Shown: positions 6,333 to 8,620 of the stretch, in pieces
How positions within the stretch are numbered: the stretch's first letter is position 1
Layout of the letters: each line of letters opens with the position of its first letter
Assembly (NCBI GenBank): GCA_002308515.1
Contig: DBVN01000077.1
Location: 13,599 to 22,218 of the forward strand
From: Verrucomicrobia bacterium UBA1263
GTDB lineage: Bacteria > Verrucomicrobiota > Verrucomicrobiia > Limisphaerales > UBA1412
Direction of reading: 5' to 3'
Length of the DNA stretch: 8,620 nucleotides
Position numbers and translations under genes: made by a program
The notes under the pieces: model-generated
Databases searched by the model: none
What the model was told of the DNA's origin: nothing
What the model saw: only the letters and a program-made list of their open reading frames with translations

Positions 6333-6482
6333 TTGGAAAAGTGTAGTTTTTGACCCTCAAATTTATAGGAAAAGTGTATTTTTTGACACGGAAATTTGTT
6401 GGAAAAGTGTAGTTTTAGTATTGATTTTTTATAGGAAAAGTGTAGTTTTTGGGGTGTGATTTTATAGGAAAAGTGTAGTTTT
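6333..6482 (+). repeat. Array of five direct repeats with exact 33-bp period
   Basis: The core GGAAAAGTGTAGTTTT begins at 6335, 6368, 6401, 6434 and 6467, exactly 33 bases apart each time. The second copy has one change (TAT for TAG). Each core is preceded by TT or TA. The 17 bases between cores keep their length but vary in sequence; units 1 and 2 share TGAC directly after the core, and most gaps end in a T-rich stretch followed by A or G. The last core directly abuts the ATG of the ATPase gene. Constant phase near three helical turns suggests protein binding on one DNA face, as in operator or iteron arrays. Repeat and gap are too short and too few for a CRISPR. There is no continuous reading frame: an in-frame TAG lies at 6465-6467. 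Confidence 0.93.
6466..6469 (+). promoter_or_regulatory. Possible ribosome binding site of the ATPase gene, inside the last repeat
   Basis: AGGA at 6466-6469 is the only Shine-Dalgarno-like sequence before the ATG at 6483 and is 13 bases away, longer than usual. It is part of the repeat core, so four upstream copies carry the same or a similar site (TGGA in copies 1 and 3) without an ATG in the equivalent position. Confidence 0.4.
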
Positions 6483-7811
6483 ATGCTTTTTAGAAAGATT
6501 CAATCCCGCATCCAGCAATACTTGAAGTCGGATCCTAACAAGGTGCTGATCGTTTCCGGAGCCAGACAGGTAGGCAAGACCTACATCATCCGGGATATCG
6601 GCGGCAAGTTGTTCCGTAATTATGTTGAGATCAATCTGCTGGAAGATTCTCTGGGAGCCGGATTGTTCAAAAATGTCCGGACGGTGGAGGATTTTTATCT
6701 GGCTCTCAGCATGAAAGCCGGGGACAAGATGCGGGATAGAAAGAATACACTGGTCTTTCTGGATGAGATCCAGGCATATCCGCATCTGCTCACTCTGTTA
6801 AAATTTCTCAAGCAGGATAATAAATACACCTATATCGCCAGCGGTTCTCTGCTGGGAGTGACGCTGGCGGAGAGTTCTTCCATCCCGATCGGGAGTATCG
6901 AGGTTATCCAAATGTATCCTCTTGATTTTGAGGAGTTCCTTTTGGCAAACGGTTTCGGGGATCATGCGCTGGATGAGCTTCGGCAAAAGTTTTTCGCCAG
7001 GGAGAGCCTGGATGAACCGATCCATTTGCGTTTGATGGACTTGCTGAAGAAGTATCTGCTGGTGGGCGGGCTTCCTGACGCGGTCAATTCGTACCTGAAA
7101 GATAAAAATATCGCGAAAGTCCGGGCTATCCAGCGTGAGATCCATGAATACTACGGGCTGGACGCGGCGAAATACGACGGGGAGCATCGTCTGAAGATCA
7201 GGAGGATCTTTGAAATGATCCCGTCCCTGTTGGAAAACAAGAAGAAACGTGTTGTTGTTCAGGATATAGAAAACAAGAAGGGCAAACGCTTTTCCGATTA
7301 TCAGGATGAATTCGACTATCTGATCAGCTCCGGCATCGCGCTGGATGTCAAGGCGATCTCCAATCCGGTTTTCCCGCTGATCGAATCCAGCAGCAAGAAC
7401 TTGCTGAAGTTATACTTGAATGATCCAGGCATCCTGACGGGCATCCTTTATCAGAACAATATCCAGGCTGTGCTGGAAGATATGAACAGCGTGAATCTGG
7501 GCGCGGTCTATGAGTCGCTGGCGGCCAGCGAGCTGAAGGCGCACGGGTTCCGGTTGTTCTATTATGACAACAAGCAGAGAGGGGAAGTGGATTATCTCGT
7601 TGATGATTACAATACGTTGTCGGTGGTGCCCATCGAGGTGAAGTCCGGCAAGGATTATTCAGTCCACAGCGCGCTGAATCATTTCGTGAAGAGCGGGAAT
7701 TATCCTGTGGATCATGCTTATGTCTTTTCCAATGAGCGGATCATTCGGAATGTGGGACAGGTGTGGTATCTGCCGGTCTATGATGTGATGTTTTTGACCC
7801 CGAACGCCTGA
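6483..7811 (+). CDS. AAA ATPase (AAA_14) with C-terminal DUF4143 domain
   Basis: The 442-residue product has a complete P-loop ATPase domain at residues about 18-155: Walker A GARQVGKT (26-33), Walker B LVFLDEIQ (91-98, D95/E96), a sensor-like IASGSLLG (119-126) and the family motif MYPLDFEEFL (145-154). A linker with LLVGGLPDAV follows. The C-terminal DUF4143 domain has the arrangement of a PD-(D/E)XK fold: E344 in GAVYESLAASEL, E368 and D370 in RGEVDYLV, and E385/K387 in PIEVKSGK. All candidate catalytic residues are present, so ATP hydrolysis is likely and nuclease activity is possible but unproven. Families of this design are common and often multicopy in gut and anaerobic bacteria; the cellular role is not known. 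ATG 6483 is chosen because an in-frame TAG lies at 6465-6467. The five-copy repeat array ends at its start codon, and the next gene overlaps its stop by one base. Confidence 0.92.
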   Translation: MLFRKIQSRIQQYLKSDPNKVLIVSGARQVGKTYIIRDIGGKLFRNYVEINLLEDSLGAGLFKNVRTVEDFYLALSMKAGDKMRDRKNTLVFLDEIQAYPHLLTLLKFLKQDNKYTYIASGSLLGVTLAESSSIPIGSIEVIQMYPLDFEEFLLANGFGDHALDELRQKFFARESLDEPIHLRLMDLLKKYLLVGGLPDAVNSYLKDKNIAKVRAIQREIHEYYGLDAAKYDGEHRLKIRRIFEMIPSLLENKKKRVVVQDIENKKGKRFSDYQDEFDYLISSGIALDVKAISNPVFPLIESSSKNLLKLYLNDPGILTGILYQNNIQAVLEDMNSVNLGAVYESLAASELKAHGFRLFYYDNKQRGEVDYLVDDYNTLSVVPIEVKSGKDYSVHSALNHFVKSGNYPVDHAYVFSNERIIRNVGQVWYLPVYDVMFLTPNA

Positions 7812-8620
7812 TGATGAAGTTTCGTTTTTTTGTTTTTATCGTTTTTCTCGCTCTGGCTGTGATGGTTCCGGCGGAGTGCGCTTATCAGCAGGTCATTCTC
7901 CGTCAGCGGCCCGCGGCGTATTACCGGTTTGATGACGCGGTGCTGCCGGGTGGTGACGCTCTGAAGTCGCTGGGCAGTGTCAATATCACGAACACGGTCT
8001 ATTATCCCGCGCGGAGAAGCTCGATCGAGGGTGCCGTGCAGACTGATGCCGGAGCCTGGTTTGAGAACGGCGGCACCCGTGCCGTGGGACAGAAGTGGCT
8101 AGATCCCTGGCCAGTGTTTACCATCGAGCTGTGGGCGATGCGTACCGAAGGGGGATCGGTCTCCCGCGCGATGGCCGGGAGTTACTCGCTCGGCGAGAAA
8201 GGATACCGCGGCTGGATGCTCCGTTCGGTGCCGGGAACGCCCGGCGGCTGGAGTTTCTGTATCGGCGGCGGGGAAAACGGAGTCGGCGAAGCAGTCACCG
8301 GCAAAGCCGTTGCCGGGGAATGGGTTCACTTAGTAGGAACGTATGACGGGGCTTTGATGCAGTTGTACATAAACGGTAAACTGGCTGATTCACAGGTGTT
8401 TTACGGTGGGGTGGTCAATCCCAAGGCACGAGAGATGGGCTTCGGTTTGGGAGAGAGGGGCGATGGCGGTTTCCCCTGGAGCGGAGGTCTGGATGAAGTC
8501 GCTCTCTATGACACGGTTCTTTCGGCATCTGCGGTGGCACAGCATTATGAACTGAGTACAAACAGCGCCCGGTATGAGAAAGAGGTTTTGAAATCCAAGC
8601 CGCTGGCTTACTGGCGGATG
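7811..8620 (+). CDS. Secreted LamG/concanavalin A-like protein, 3' end beyond window
   Basis: The reading frame is open for 270 codons to the window edge. The N-terminus has a signal peptide: MMKFRF, a hydrophobic core (residues 6-19) and PAECA, with probable cleavage after A24; the cysteine does not form a good lipobox. Residues about 35-245 form a LamG-like jellyroll: AYYRFDD at the start, FTIELWAMR (about 105), GWMLRS, WVHLVGTYDGALMQLYINGKLAD (about 174-196) and SGGLDEVALYDTVLSASAVAQHY (about 227-249), the usual closing strand of this fold. At the very end PLAYWRM looks like the start of a second jellyroll unit. Such domains bind carbohydrate or mediate surface contacts, but the specific role cannot be judged from the part seen. 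The ATG at 7811 overlaps the ATPase stop codon (TGATG), so translation is probably coupled; ATG 7814 is a possible alternative. Confidence 0.85.
   Translation, partial: MMKFRFFVFIVFLALAVMVPAECAYQQVILRQRPAAYYRFDDAVLPGGDALKSLGSVNITNTVYYPARRSSIEGAVQTDAGAWFENGGTRAVGQKWLDPWPVFTIELWAMRTEGGSVSRAMAGSYSLGEKGYRGWMLRSVPGTPGGWSFCIGGGENGVGEAVTGKAVAGEWVHLVGTYDGALMQLYINGKLADSQVFYGGVVNPKAREMGFGLGERGDGGFPWSGGLDEVALYDTVLSASAVAQHYELSTNSARYEKEVLKSKPLAYWRM

Noticed and set aside
6313..6459. Array read as a coding repeat of 11 residues (WKSVVFD-like units)
   Set aside because: One frame is open through most of the array, but it has no ATG, closes with TGA at 6457-6459 before the last unit and is out of frame with the ATPase.
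6333..6482. CRISPR array
   Set aside because: The repeat core is only 16-18 bp, the gaps are about 15-17 bp and often share bases, and no cas gene is nearby.

Overview
The window is bacterial chromosome, most likely from the PVC superphylum and tentatively a Lentisphaerota/Victivallales-like or Kiritimatiellota-like organism. This rests on gene style only: weak Shine-Dalgarno use, single-pass coiled-coil/HEAT-like hypothetical proteins, a LamG-domain secreted protein, a DUF4143 ATPase and REP-like palindromes in intergenic DNA. No marker here settles the taxonomy; rpsB at the left edge is the best gene for placing it.

Layout, left to right. (1) rpsB (ribosomal protein S2) runs leftwards off the window edge. 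It is preceded by an upstream region of about 170-200 bases with four predicted hairpins, a candidate autoregulatory leader. (2) Diverging from it, two adjacent genes of unknown function (994-2355 and 2362-3774) encode paralogous membrane-anchored proteins: one N-terminal membrane helix, a coiled coil, then a long helical-repeat-like domain. (3) A 313-base gap (3775-4087) holds two AT-rich hairpins followed by a GC-rich, multiply self-complementary REP-like element. (4) Three tandem paralogues (4088-5694) encode small two-helix membrane proteins with a C-terminal BamE/SmpA-like domain. A perfect 72-bp direct repeat covers both gene junctions, showing recent tandem duplication or gene conversion. 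(5) A DUF4126-family membrane protein follows 26 bases later. (6) At 6333-6482 there is an array of five copies of a 16-bp core at exactly 33-bp spacing, the last copy abutting the start codon of (7) an AAA ATPase with a C-terminal DUF4143 (PD-(D/E)XK-like) domain. (8) Overlapping the ATPase stop codon by one base is a secreted LamG-type protein that runs off the right edge.

The cooperation of these genes is mostly unknown. The clearest undescribed element is the strictly phased 33-bp array in front of the ATPase, which looks like a regulatory or iteron-like array and also supplies the ATPase's translation start region. The BamE-like tandem family, with its repeat junctions, is the second point of interest. 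The paralogue block and the HEAT-like pair are visibly more AT-rich than rpsB, the DUF4126 gene, the ATPase and the LamG gene, so the window looks like a mosaic of core and accessory DNA.
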